The notes below the pieces were generated by a model that was given only the letters and a program-made list of their open reading frames with translations, made no database searches and was not told the origin of the DNA. From contig NZ_QQTO01000005.1 of the NCBI RefSeq assembly GCF_003351345.1, positions 1-64,000 of the forward strand: a stretch of DNA of 64,000 nucleotides. Reading direction: 5' to 3'. The stretch comes from Allobosea caraganae. Its GTDB lineage: Bacteria > Pseudomonadota > Alphaproteobacteria > Rhizobiales > Beijerinckiaceae. Shown here one piece after another: positions 25,665 through 34,130 of the stretch; the first letter of the stretch is position 1; every line of letters starts with the position of its first letter. A program made the position numbers and the translations under genes.

Positions 25665-27296
25665 TCAAGGTTTCAGCCAGATGTCGTAGGCGCTCTCGGG
25701 CAGGCGCTTGAACGGGCGGAAGCCGACGCCCTTGATCCGCGTGGAGGCAGCGATCTGGTCGTCGGGCACATAGAGCGGCAAGCCGTAAGCCTGCTCCAGC
25801 AAGGCGAAGCGCTGCAGCTTCGCGTAGATCTCGAAGCGCTTCTTCGCATCGAGCGTCGAGGCCGCCTCATCGAGCCAGGCGGAGACTTCCGGCGCCTCGG
25901 TGCGGCTGTAGTTGATCGAGCCGCCCTTGCTGCGCGGCAAGTAGTGGAAATAGATCGTCAGCCCGTTTTCCTGCGTGGTGGTCGAGTTCGGGATGATGCC
26001 GTACTGGCCGTCATTCTGCCGATTGGCGTAGGTTCCGGCATCGACATATTGCAGGGCGAGCTCGATGCCGGCGTTCTGGCGCGCCTGCGCTTGCACCGCC
26101 TGCAGCAGGATGTCGCGCTGGTCGCGCACCGTGGCCTGGGATTGCACGACCTCGATGGTCAGGCGCTTGCCGTCCTTGGTGCGGAAGCCGCCGGCGTCGC
26201 GCGCGGTCCAGCCGGCCTCGTCGAGCAGGGCGTTGGCCAGCTTCGGATCGAAGCCGTAGCTGCGCTCGATGCTTTTGTCGTAGAAATCCGTGTCGGCCGG
26301 AGTGAGGATGCCCCAGGCGCGCTGCCGCTCGCCGCGATAGACGGATTGGATGATGCGCTCGACATCGATCGCCGCCAGGATGGCCTTGCGCACCTTCACA
26401 TCGGCCGTCGGGCCGCGGGTGACGTTGAAATAGAGCGTGTAGGGCGTGCCGGTGTTGAGCGCGTTCTGATAGGCGAAGTCCGGGCTGTCCTTGAAGAGCC
26501 CGGCGTCGTTTCCGGAAATGCCCTCGATGACGTCGACTTGTCCCGAGGTGAGCGCGCCGGTGCGCACGGCGGATTCCGGCAGGAAGCGATAGGTCAGGCG
26601 ATCGAGATGGGCCGGTCCCTGATGCCCGGCATTGGCCGGAGCCCAGTTATAGGCTGGATTCCTGACGAAGCGGATCTCCTGGCCTTTGACATAGCGTTCG
26701 AGAATGAAGGGGCCGGTGCCGGACAGCTCCGGCCCGCCCGCCTTGAGCTGCGGCGAGGCGAAGGATTTCGGCGAGAGGATCTCGAGGCCGGAGATCCCGT
26801 CCAGGAAGGGGGCGTAGACCCGGTCGAGCTTCAGGACGAGCGTATGGGGATCGGCTGCGACGGCCTCCGAGATATACGAGACATGGCCTGCGCTGATGCT
26901 GCCCGAATAGGTCGGCTCCTTCAGCTTGGTGAAGTTCAGCGCCACGGCAGCCGCATCGAGCTTGGCGCCGTCGCTGAAGGTCACGTCGTCGCGCAGCCTG
27001 AAGGTGTAGGTCCGGCCGTCCTCGGAGACCGCGTAGCCCTTTGCCAGCCAGGGCGCGTAGCCGCCATCCGGCGTGCGCGCCAGCAGGGATTCATAGGCGT
27101 TGCGCAGGATGAGCTTGGCCTTCGCCTGGCCGTTCAGGTGCGGATTGAGCGTGTTCGGCTCGGTCTCGACGCCCCAGGTCAGGGAACCGCCCTTGACGGG
27201 CGCGTCCGCCGCCTCGGCTGTGCCGGGCCGCGCTCCGGCAATGATGGGCAGCGTCACGGCGCCCAGCCCGCCCAGGAAGGTTCGTCTCGTTACCAC
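25665..27296 (-). CDS. Periplasmic substrate-binding protein, family 5, lacking Cys and internal Met
   Basis: A 543-residue receptor with a Tat-type signal (TRRTFLGGLG, cleavage near AEAADAP). SBP_bac_5 core: PNTLNPHLNG, YTFRLRDDVTFSDGAKLDAAAVALNF, LSGTGPFILERY, GPAHLDRLTYRFLPESAVRTGALTSGQ. Reading the whole chain, I find no cysteine and no methionine except the initiator. That is striking for 543 residues and typical of sulfur-starvation receptors. Paralogue of 13323-14954. Preceded by an LLM gene (36 bp away) in the same operon. Confidence 0.92.
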   Translation of the reverse strand: MVTRRTFLGGLGAVTLPIIAGARPGTAEAADAPVKGGSLTWGVETEPNTLNPHLNGQAKAKLILRNAYESLLARTPDGGYAPWLAKGYAVSEDGRTYTFRLRDDVTFSDGAKLDAAAVALNFTKLKEPTYSGSISAGHVSYISEAVAADPHTLVLKLDRVYAPFLDGISGLEILSPKSFASPQLKAGGPELSGTGPFILERYVKGQEIRFVRNPAYNWAPANAGHQGPAHLDRLTYRFLPESAVRTGALTSGQVDVIEGISGNDAGLFKDSPDFAYQNALNTGTPYTLYFNVTRGPTADVKVRKAILAAIDVERIIQSVYRGERQRAWGILTPADTDFYDKSIERSYGFDPKLANALLDEAGWTARDAGGFRTKDGKRLTIEVVQSQATVRDQRDILLQAVQAQARQNAGIELALQYVDAGTYANRQNDGQYGIIPNSTTTQENGLTIYFHYLPRSKGGSINYSRTEAPEVSAWLDEAASTLDAKKRFEIYAKLQRFALLEQAYGLPLYVPDDQIAASTRIKGVGFRPFKRLPESAYDIWLKP

Positions 27297-27332
27297 GTTG
27301 CAGTCCCCGATCGGCTTTGAACTGGAATTCTC

Positions 27333-28352
27333 TCAGGCCGCGAGAGAGACATGCGCTGCGGCCAGAAGCTCTATGGTCTTCAGCCGCTGGCTGCCCTCCG
27401 TCTCCGGGCAGTCGACGATGAATTCGTCGATGCCGAACGTCCGGTGCAGCCGGTCCAGCTCGGCGTGAACGCGCGCGGGCGTTCCGCGGATGACGAGCGC
27501 GGTGCGCTCCTCGATCCGGTAGCGGCTCGCGCCGACCTGCCGGACATATTCCAGCGCCTGCTCCCGGCTGCCGACATTCACGCTCTGGGCATTCTCGACC
27601 TCCACCCGGAAGCGGCGGCTATCGCCGGCCAGGCGGTTGGCCTCGGCTTCGGTCTCGGCCGTGACGATGCTCACCGCCAGCAGGGCCGAGCGGCCGCCCG
27701 CGTCGCGGTAGGTCGAGATCGCCTCCGCAATGGCCGTGGCGTCGCCGTGGATATGGCCGGGATAGACGAAGTTCCAGCCCAGCCGCGCCGCGAGCCGCGC
27801 GCTGTCCGGGCTTGCTCCCAGCAGGAAGCGCTCGGCCGCCGTCACTGGTGCGGGATAGGCGGCGAGATGCCCGCCGGCATCGTCCCAGTCCTGCCCGCCC
27901 TCGCGGCTTGCCTCATGGCGCAGGAAGCCGTCCAGCTCGGTCAATTGCGTCTCGAATGAGGGCTTTCTGGCCGGATCGTAGGCGCCCTGGAGAGCGTTGG
28001 TCGAAAGCGGCATGCCGCCCGGGGCCTTGCCGATGCCGAGGTCGACGCGGCCGGGCGCGAGGGCGGCGAGCAGGTTGAAGTTCTCGGCCACCTTGTAGGC
28101 GCTGTAGTGCTGGAGCATCACTCCGCCGGAGCCGATCCTGATGCGGTTGGTGCGTGCGAGCAGGAAGCTGATCAGCACCTCCGGCGAGGAGCTCGCCAGC
28201 TTCGGCGCATTGTGATGCTCCGCCACCCAAAAACGGGAGAAGCCGAGTTCCTCCGCCCTTCTGGCCAGGGCGAGCGTGCGTTGCAGCGCCTCCGTGGCGC
28301 TGTCGCCGTCGTGGAGGGGGCTCTTGTCGAGAAAACTCAGGGCGTAAGGCAT
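27333..28352 (-). CDS. LLM flavin oxidoreductase, MsnO8-type
   Basis: A 339-residue luciferase-like protein and first gene of the minus operon 28352 to 20688. MsnO8 pattern: ALSFLDKSPLHDG at the N-terminus, ELGFSRFWVAEHHNAPKLASSSPEVLISFLLA, IRIGSGGVMLQHYSAYKVAENFNLLAALAPGRVDLGIGKAPGG, and FGIDEFIVDCPETEG at the end. Proteins of this type often occur in sulfur-assimilation operons, but their exact reaction is unsettled. One Cys, three Met. Divergent from the acetyltransferase gene across an AT-rich promoter region. Confidence 0.86.
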   Translation of the reverse strand: MPYALSFLDKSPLHDGDSATEALQRTLALARRAEELGFSRFWVAEHHNAPKLASSSPEVLISFLLARTNRIRIGSGGVMLQHYSAYKVAENFNLLAALAPGRVDLGIGKAPGGMPLSTNALQGAYDPARKPSFETQLTELDGFLRHEASREGGQDWDDAGGHLAAYPAPVTAAERFLLGASPDSARLAARLGWNFVYPGHIHGDATAIAEAISTYRDAGGRSALLAVSIVTAETEAEANRLAGDSRRFRVEVENAQSVNVGSREQALEYVRQVGASRYRIEERTALVIRGTPARVHAELDRLHRTFGIDEFIVDCPETEGSQRLKTIELLAAAHVSLAA

Positions 28353-28397
28353 CCAGTCTCCTCGACCGGCGAGATGTGGCTTTTAATCCATATATTT

Positions 28398-28408
28398 TAT
28401 AGTCTATA
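28398..28408. promoter_or_regulatory. Palindromic AT-rich box between divergent units
   Basis: TATAGTCTATA is a perfect palindrome about a central T within the AT-rich patch 28380-28412. It is placed midway between the divergent starts at 28352 and 28455, where it could control both. Confidence 0.4.
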
Positions 28409-28454
28409 TGATCAAGCGACGATCTCCCGAGGTCGTGGCGAAGTTCATGGAGGC

Positions 28455-29090
28455 ATGTCAGTGACCGATCTCATTATCCGGTCGTCCCTTCTGGATGCGG
28501 CGGCGCAGCCGCTCCTGGAGGGACTCGTCAGCGAATATGATGGGCGCTATGGCGCTGCGAGCCGGCCCGGCGGGGCGCGCTCGGAAATCCTGCGCTATCC
28601 GAGCGAGGCGTTTTCGCCGCCGCTGGGGGATTTCCTCCTGCTCCAGCGCGATGGCGAGACCATCGCCGGCGGCGCCTTCATGAGCCACGACGCCGAGACG
28701 GCCGAGCTCAAGCGCATCTGGACCCGGCCGGACCTGCGCCGCCAAGGCCTGGCCAAGCGCATCGTGCTGGAACTCGAGGAGAGCGCGGCAGAGCTCGGCT
28801 ACACGCGCGCCTATCTGACCACCGGCTTTCGTCAGCCGGAGGCCTCCGCGCTCTATCTTCTGCTCGGATACCGTCCGCTTTTCGACACCGCGGTGGATCT
28901 CACGCTCTACCGCTCTCTGCCATTCGAGAAGCATATCGGTGCAAAGGCGGGGCAGCCGGGCACGTCGACGGTCTACCCGCCCACCGGCTCCTTCGAAGAG
29001 GCCACTGCCCGCGTGGCCGCGCTCAAGGCGCAGCAGGAGGCGAAGATCCTCGCCCGCCTCGCCAGCTTCGGCATTACGGCGGCGGCCTAG
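28455..29090 (+). CDS. GNAT-family N-acetyltransferase
   Basis: A 211-residue acetyl-CoA-dependent acyltransferase. The acetyl-CoA loop RIWTRPDLRRQGLAKRIVLELEESAAELG (the R/QxxGxG/A motif appears as RRQGLA) is near residues 92-120, followed by YLTTGFRQPEASALYLLLGYRPLF. ATG 28455 is preceded by GGAGG. The last ~45 residues are an Ala/Lys/Glu-rich helical tail that is not part of the fold. No cysteine, two methionines. First of three plus-strand genes followed by two LLM enzymes; it may acetylate a substrate or product amine, as in other sulfur-scavenging loci. Confidence 0.85.
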   Translation: MSVTDLIIRSSLLDAAAQPLLEGLVSEYDGRYGAASRPGGARSEILRYPSEAFSPPLGDFLLLQRDGETIAGGAFMSHDAETAELKRIWTRPDLRRQGLAKRIVLELEESAAELGYTRAYLTTGFRQPEASALYLLLGYRPLFDTAVDLTLYRSLPFEKHIGAKAGQPGTSTVYPPTGSFEEATARVAALKAQQEAKILARLASFGITAAA

Positions 29091-29233
29091 CCCTGGACGA
29101 TCAGCCGAGGGGAATCGTTGCGCCGCAACCGCGGCTCCGCGCGCGATCCCCGCGGAAACATGTGCGGCGGCGTACGGCCAGCCGCCGCTATCCCTGAATT
29201 CAAAGCTGACAGGTAGAACATGACCCAAACGGC

Positions 29234-30220
29234 TTGCTGCTCGGCGTCGCGCTCGATGCCGCCGCGCATGCGGATAGCGACAGATCCAGCTGGGGCGGCT
29301 TCTGGAGCGGGCTGATCGGCCGCCTCGACGGCGCGGTTGATTTCGTGACGCTGGAGGATGGCTTTGCCCGAGCCGGCGCGGATGGGCCCGATGCCGTGCT
29401 TCTCGCCAACTGGCTCGCGCCGCGAAGCCGAGACATCGGCATCATCGCAGGCGCGCCGGTGAATCTCCTCGAGCCCTTTCACGTCTCGACGGCGATCGCC
29501 ACGCTGGACTACGTCAGCGAGGGTCGGGCGGGCCTGCTGGCGCAGCGGCTGCGCGAGGCGCGGGCGGCCGAGGGCAGGCGGGCACTCGGTGCTCTCAACG
29601 GCTTTCCGGCTGATGATCGGCAAGCGCAAGACCGGGATGCGCAGGCCGCGATCGAGGTCATCAGCCGCTTATGGGATAGCTGGGAGGATGACGCGGTGAT
29701 CCGCGACCCGAAAAGCCAGCGTTTCCTCGACGGTTCGAAGCTGCACTACATCGATTTCGAGGGAGCGGATTTCCGGGTGCTCGGTCCATCGATCACGCCG
29801 CGACCGCCCCAGGGCCAGCCTCCGGTCGCCATCGCCTGGGCGGAAGGGGATGATCCGTCCTTGATCCGCGAGGCGGATATCGTCTTCCTGCCTGCCGGCC
29901 AAGGCGAAATCGGAGATGTGATCCGCGACTCGCGCCGTGGCGCTGAGGGAGCCGGGCCGATCTTCATCGCGGACCTCGACCTCGGCCCGGAAGGTCCGTC
30001 GATCGCTGGACTGGTGGTGGCAGCCAAGCAGGCAACGGAACTCGGCGCCGGCGGCATCCGCATCGTTCTGTCCGATCCTTCAGTGCAACTCGGCCAGCTT
30101 CTCAGCGAGGTCCTGCCAGGCTTGCGTGATGCCGGCTTTGTCCGCCGGCCTTCGGGCGGGACATTGCGCCAGCGCTTCAACTTGCCGGTCGCGGCCAATC
30201 GCTACACGGCTGCGGCCTGA
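29234..30220 (+). CDS. LLM-class flavin oxidoreductase with disrupted start
   Basis: At least 328 residues. Core: DFVTLEDGFARAGADGPDAVLLANWLAP, then EPFHVSTAIATLDYVSEGRAGLLAQ, and RLWDSWEDDAVIRD...GSKLHYIDFEGADFRVLGPS, as in the NtaA/SnaA family. The natural start appears to be ATG 29220 (after ACAGGTAG), reading MT- then PNGLLLGVALD. One C seems missing in ACCCAAAC, so ATG 29220 is out of frame; TTG 29234 is the nearest in-frame start. No Cys and no Met beyond the assumed initiator. Either expression is impaired or the base is an assembly error. Cotranscribed with 30239. Confidence 0.7.
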   Translation: MLLGVALDAAAHADSDRSSWGGFWSGLIGRLDGAVDFVTLEDGFARAGADGPDAVLLANWLAPRSRDIGIIAGAPVNLLEPFHVSTAIATLDYVSEGRAGLLAQRLREARAAEGRRALGALNGFPADDRQAQDRDAQAAIEVISRLWDSWEDDAVIRDPKSQRFLDGSKLHYIDFEGADFRVLGPSITPRPPQGQPPVAIAWAEGDDPSLIREADIVFLPAGQGEIGDVIRDSRRGAEGAGPIFIADLDLGPEGPSIAGLVVAAKQATELGAGGIRIVLSDPSVQLGQLLSEVLPGLRDAGFVRRPSGGTLRQRFNLPVAANRYTAAA

Positions 30221-30238
30221 GCCAGGGAAGATCGATCC

Positions 30239-31555
30239 ATGTCCAAGAAGCAGATCATCCTCGGCGCGCAGTTCCCGGGCGTCAACAATTTCACCGTCTG
30301 GCGCGATCCCGCTGCGGGCAGCCAGATCGATTTCGCCTCCTTCCGCCACTTCTCGGAAACGGTGGAGCGCGGCAAGTTCGACTTCATCTTCCTGGCTGAA
30401 GGGCTGCGGGTCCGCGAGCAGAAGGGCCGCTTCCACGAACTCGACGTGGCCGGGCGTCCCAACACCCTGGCGATCCTGACGGCGCTGTCGTCCATCACCA
30501 GCCATGTCGGCTTGATCGGCACGCTGACGACGACCTTCAACGAACCGTATCCTCTGGCCCGGCAACTGGCGACGCTGGACATTCTGTCCGGCGGCCGGGC
30601 GGGCTGGAACGTCGTCACCTCGCCGGGAGCCTTCACCGGCGCGAATTTCCGGCGCGGCGATCACCTGCCGTTTGGGGAACGCTACGAGCGGGCGCGGGAG
30701 TTCATCGAGGCGGCCCGGACAATCTGGGCAGGCGGCGATTTCTCCAGTCACTCCAGGCATTTCGACATTGCCGGGCGCTCCGGCCTCGCGCCATTGCCTC
30801 AGGGGGCCCCGATCATCGCCCAGGCGGGCGACTCGGAAGAGGGCAGGGAGTTGGCGGCTGGTCATGCCGACCTGATCTATTCCCGTCATGGGACGCTGGA
30901 GGCCGGCCAGGCCTTCTATGCCGACGTCAAGAACCGGCTGGCGAAATACGGCCGCAGCAGGGACGCGCTCAAGATACTGCCGGGCGCGGCCTTCATCCTG
31001 GGGGATACGCAGGAGGAGGCGCAGGAAAAGCTGAAAGCCATCCGCCTTCAGCAGGTCAGCCCGAAGAACGCCATCGTATTCCTGGAGCAGGTCTGGAACC
31101 GCGACCTCTCCGATCACGATCCGGACGGTCCCTTGCCGGTGGCGGAGCCCGACATATCCGCGCAGCTGGCCCAGGGCCGCGCGAACCGCTTCGATAATCG
31201 CCTGGAAACGGCGCGGGCCTGGCGGGAGCTGGCCGAGCGCGAGGGGCTCAGCATTCGCGAGCTGATCATCCGGGTCACCGCCCGACAGCAATTCGTCGGC
31301 ACGCCGGAAAGCATCGCCAGCGAAATCGACCGCCATGTGCAGGAGGACGCGGCCGACGGCTTCGTCTTCGCGCCGCATCTCACCCCGGGCGGCTTCGACG
31401 AGTTCGTCGAGAAGGTCATCCCGATCCTTCAGGAGCGCAAGGTGTTCCGCCGTGACTATAGCGGCGACACCCTGCGCGGGAATCTCGGGCTGCCTCCCGC
31501 CTTGCTGCCCGATCGGGAGCGGCACGACGAACTGGTAGGGCGTATCGCGTCGTAG
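30239..31555 (+). CDS. NtaA/SnaA/DszA-family FMNH2-dependent monooxygenase, Cys/Met-free
   Basis: A 438-residue LLM monooxygenase. N-terminal FRHFSETVERGKFDFIFLAEGL; family core TTTFNEPYPLARQLATLD...GRAGWNVVTSPGAFTGANF (residues 98-135); PLPQGAPIIAQAGDSEEGRELAAGHADLIYS; and C-terminal FVEKVIPILQERKVFRRDYSGDTLRGNLGL, very like DszA and nitrilotriacetate monooxygenases. Reading the chain, methionine occurs only as the initiator and cysteine not at all. Expected to oxygenate an organosulfur or aminocarboxylate substrate using FMNH2 from a separate reductase. It lies 18 bp after the previous LLM gene. Confidence 0.9.
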   Translation: MSKKQIILGAQFPGVNNFTVWRDPAAGSQIDFASFRHFSETVERGKFDFIFLAEGLRVREQKGRFHELDVAGRPNTLAILTALSSITSHVGLIGTLTTTFNEPYPLARQLATLDILSGGRAGWNVVTSPGAFTGANFRRGDHLPFGERYERAREFIEAARTIWAGGDFSSHSRHFDIAGRSGLAPLPQGAPIIAQAGDSEEGRELAAGHADLIYSRHGTLEAGQAFYADVKNRLAKYGRSRDALKILPGAAFILGDTQEEAQEKLKAIRLQQVSPKNAIVFLEQVWNRDLSDHDPDGPLPVAEPDISAQLAQGRANRFDNRLETARAWRELAEREGLSIRELIIRVTARQQFVGTPESIASEIDRHVQEDAADGFVFAPHLTPGGFDEFVEKVIPILQERKVFRRDYSGDTLRGNLGLPPALLPDRERHDELVGRIAS

Positions 31556-31602
31556 CGCCCTGCGACCGGCTCTGCGTCGGGACTCTCGATCACCGTCTTC
31601 GG

Positions 31603-31621
31603 GCAGGCATTGGATGCCTGC
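31603..31621. terminator. Hairpin between convergent genes
   Basis: GCAGGCAT/ATGCCTGC, a perfect 8-bp stem with a 3-nt loop in the 167-bp gap between convergent genes ending at 31555 and 31723. No T-run, so termination is only suggested by position. Confidence 0.35.
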
Positions 31622-31722
31622 TCGCCGAGCTGGAGAAACGGGGTCCCGTCTAGAGCCGGCTCAAGTACGGATTCGTTCTTTCTGAGAAGTAGCCTCAAGG
31701 CTCCCGTCGGCCGCCGCAATTC

Positions 31723-32880
31723 TCAGAGGCGCAATCCCATCGTCTTGAGGGCCGGCAGGACCGTTTCGCCGAAATAGGCGAGATCCGGCGCGAAGTCGAA
31801 GAAGGCGATCTGGACGCCGTCGCAACCGGCGGCCTTGAGGTCTGCCAGGCGGTTGGCCACGGTCTCCGGGCTGCCGATGATCTGCACGTTGCCGCCGACG
31901 GCGCGCCGGGCGCGATCATGAGCCCCCCATGTCTTCGTATCGGCGCTGCCGTAGCGGCGCATGATGGCGTCGAGGGCCGCCTCGTCGGCGGCGCCGGCGA
32001 TGTCATCATAGTACTGCTGCGCTTCGGCGTCGGTCGCCTTGCAGACGATCATCGGGTTGATCAGCACCTTGAGATCGCGGCCGAGCGCGCGTCCGCGACG
32101 CTTGATGCCGGCGATGTAGTCGGGCAGCGCCACGAGTGCCTTGTCGATGTCGGCGCCGGCCGGGCTCGTGATGAAGACGATGTCCGAATGGCGGGCGGCG
32201 AAGGAGAGGCCGGCCTCGGAGCCCGCCGCGTTGACGAGGATCGGCCGCGCAAAGCGCGACTTCGGCGAGACGAAGGCATTGTCCAGCTTCCAGTGGCGCC
32301 CCTCGCTTGTGAGGTTGTCCTGCGCCGCCCAGAGCTCCTCCATGAAGCACGTGAACTCGTCGGCCATCTCGTAACGGCTGTCATGCGGGATCTGCGGCTT
32401 GCCGAACATCTGCGCCTCGCCCGGCTCGAAGCCCGTGACGATGTTGACGCCCCAGCGTCCGCCGCTGATGTGATCGAGCGTCGCGCCGAACTTGGCGAGG
32501 TGGAGCGGATGCCAGGGGCCGTAGAGGACATGGATCGTCGAGATCAGGATGATCCGCTCGGTGGCGCGGCTCATCGCCGCGACGGTGATGAAGGGGTCGA
32601 GGCTGTCCTCGCGGTATTCCAGCGCGCTGCCGTAATAGCCCTTCGGCATCCACTGGGAGAGGCCGAAGACGAGGTCGAAGCCCAGCGCCTCCGCCGTTCG
32701 CGTCAGGTCGAGATTGTAGTCGAACTCCCAGGAGGTGGTTCGCGGCAGGGCCGAGGGCGACCAGCCACCTTTCTGGATCGGCAGGAACAGGCCGAGCATG
32801 AGCGGCTGGCGCAGCGCCTGGGCCAGCGGGCTTTCGGCGAAGCCGGCCGGGGAGGCCGCGGGCTTGAAGGGGGCGTTCAT
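31723..32880 (-). CDS. LLM flavin monooxygenase, SfnG/SsuD-like
   Basis: A 385-residue enzyme; ATG 32880 (MNAPFKPAASPAGFAESPLAQ). After a ~25-residue leader comes PLMLGLFLPIQKGGW, TSWEFDYNLDLTRTAEALGFDLVFGLSQW (50-77), and LYGPWHPLHLAKFGATLDHISGGRWGVNIVTGF (119-151). The C-terminal part is IGSPETVANRLADLKAAGCDGVQIAFFDF. This order matches dimethylsulfone monooxygenase SfnG and alkanesulfonate monooxygenase SsuD; RutA-type is an alternative. Unlike the LLM enzymes of 20-31 kb it is not depleted in Met/Cys. Last gene of the minus operon from 38522, directly after a DszC-like gene. Confidence 0.86.
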   Translation of the reverse strand: MNAPFKPAASPAGFAESPLAQALRQPLMLGLFLPIQKGGWSPSALPRTTSWEFDYNLDLTRTAEALGFDLVFGLSQWMPKGYYGSALEYREDSLDPFITVAAMSRATERIILISTIHVLYGPWHPLHLAKFGATLDHISGGRWGVNIVTGFEPGEAQMFGKPQIPHDSRYEMADEFTCFMEELWAAQDNLTSEGRHWKLDNAFVSPKSRFARPILVNAAGSEAGLSFAARHSDIVFITSPAGADIDKALVALPDYIAGIKRRGRALGRDLKVLINPMIVCKATDAEAQQYYDDIAGAADEAALDAIMRRYGSADTKTWGAHDRARRAVGGNVQIIGSPETVANRLADLKAAGCDGVQIAFFDFAPDLAYFGETVLPALKTMGLRL

Positions 32881-32903
32881 CGGCGTCGATCCTTGCCGAG
32901 GGT

Positions 32904-34130
32904 TCAGGTGTAGGGGCCGACCGGCGGATGCCGGCCGTTCAGGACGAAATCGCCGACCTCCTTGAGCTTGTAGGCGAGAGGATCGTGCAGCGAGTGCGTG
33001 CGCGCGTCGCGCCAGAAGCGGTCGAAGGCCCAGCGGTTTCCGGTCGCGCGGGCGCCCATGATGTCGAAGATCGCGGCCGTGACCTCGAGGCTCACCTTGA
33101 TCGCCTGCGTCTTCGCCGCCGCGACCTCGATTGCCGTGTCGCCGCGCTGCCGGGCCGTGAAGCGCGGCCCGGCCGCGATCAGCTCCTGGACGCTCTCGGC
33201 GGCGCGCTCGGCCAGCGCCAGTGCCGCCCGGTAGGCGCTCCAGGCCTGCCCGAACTGGACGAGGATCAGCGGCTCCTCCGTCTGGGAGCGGGCAGCGCCA
33301 TCCCAAGGTCTGCCGTGCTGCTGGACATAGTCGCGCGCGGCATCGACCGCGCCACGCGCGAAGCCCAGGTAGAAGGCGGTGAAGGCCGATTGGTTGACCG
33401 GCACATGGATGCTGGCCGCGTGGTCGGTCTCGTCGTTGGGGCGAACGGCCGAGATCTCGTCGGCTGCGATCCGCACATCGCTCAGGGTGAAGCTGCCGCT
33501 CTCGGTCCGCTGCAGGCCGAGGCTGTCCCAGTCGTTGCCATAGGCGATCCCGGTGCGATCCGTGGGCAGCAGCACGCGGACGATGTCGCCGGTGTCGGTG
33601 CGCCGGCCGCTGACCGAGAGGCGGTCGGCGAAGAGGGCGCCGGTGCAGAAGCTCTTGCGCCCGTTCAGGAGAAAGCCGCCCTCGACCGGCGCGATCGAGA
33701 TCTCGCCGTCGCGTGGATTGGCGATGCCCGAGAGCCAAAGCCGCTTGGCCGCGACCTCGCGCTCTGCTGCGCTCCGCCGTTCCGGGGAGAGGCGCCGCAG
33801 GTGCACGCTGTTGAAGCTGTGATAGGCGAAGAGCACGCCGAGCGATCCGTCGGCCGCGGCCAGATCGTGGATGATGCGGGTCGCAAGCGGCCAGTCGGCG
33901 CCGCCGCCGCCATTCTCCTTGGGGATCATGAGCACGGAGAGGCCGGACGCCCTGATCTGGTCGAGTTGCGGCAGCGGCGAGGCCTTGCTGCGCTCCCGCT
34001 CTGCCGCATGGCTCGCGAAGTCGGCCGCCAGCAGGCGCGTGATGGCGAGCCAGTCATCCGGGGTCCGCGCCTGCAGGGGAATGGCGAAGGCGTCAGGCGC
34101 CGGTTCCGTCTTGCGCAGTGGCCGTGTCAT
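32904..34130 (-). CDS. DszC/SfnB-type flavin-dependent monooxygenase (acyl-CoA dehydrogenase fold)
   Basis: A 408-residue protein with the acyl-CoA dehydrogenase fold. The DszC/SfnB subgroup uses FMNH2 and O2 to oxidise sulfur compounds instead of dehydrogenating CoA esters. Seen: FASHAAERERSKASPLPQLDQIRASGL, LLNGRKSFCTGALFADRLSVSG (~155-176), and the C-terminal hallmark WAFDRFWRDARTHSLHDPLAYKLKEVGDFVLNG. It overlaps the ATPase stop by 4 bp, so it is part of the same unit as the Fbp-type importer. Probably it oxygenates the imported substrate or supplies the SfnG-like enzyme. Confidence 0.87.
   Translation of the reverse strand: MTRPLRKTEPAPDAFAIPLQARTPDDWLAITRLLAADFASHAAERERSKASPLPQLDQIRASGLSVLMIPKENGGGGADWPLATRIIHDLAAADGSLGVLFAYHSFNSVHLRRLSPERRSAAEREVAAKRLWLSGIANPRDGEISIAPVEGGFLLNGRKSFCTGALFADRLSVSGRRTDTGDIVRVLLPTDRTGIAYGNDWDSLGLQRTESGSFTLSDVRIAADEISAVRPNDETDHAASIHVPVNQSAFTAFYLGFARGAVDAARDYVQQHGRPWDGAARSQTEEPLILVQFGQAWSAYRAALALAERAAESVQELIAAGPRFTARQRGDTAIEVAAAKTQAIKVSLEVTAAIFDIMGARATGNRWAFDRFWRDARTHSLHDPLAYKLKEVGDFVLNGRHPPVGPYT

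Noticed and set aside
24570-27320. A 916-codon plus-strand open frame opposite the permease and receptor genes
   Set aside because: Antisense to recognised transporter genes with no recognisable fold.
30080-31525. A 481-codon minus-strand frame opposite the NtaA-type oxygenase
   Set aside because: Antisense shadow of 30239-31555; the forward frame has the complete family motifs.
31556-31722. Possible small gene between convergent LLM genes
   Set aside because: No frame has a plausible start, ribosome site and length; only a hairpin is visible.
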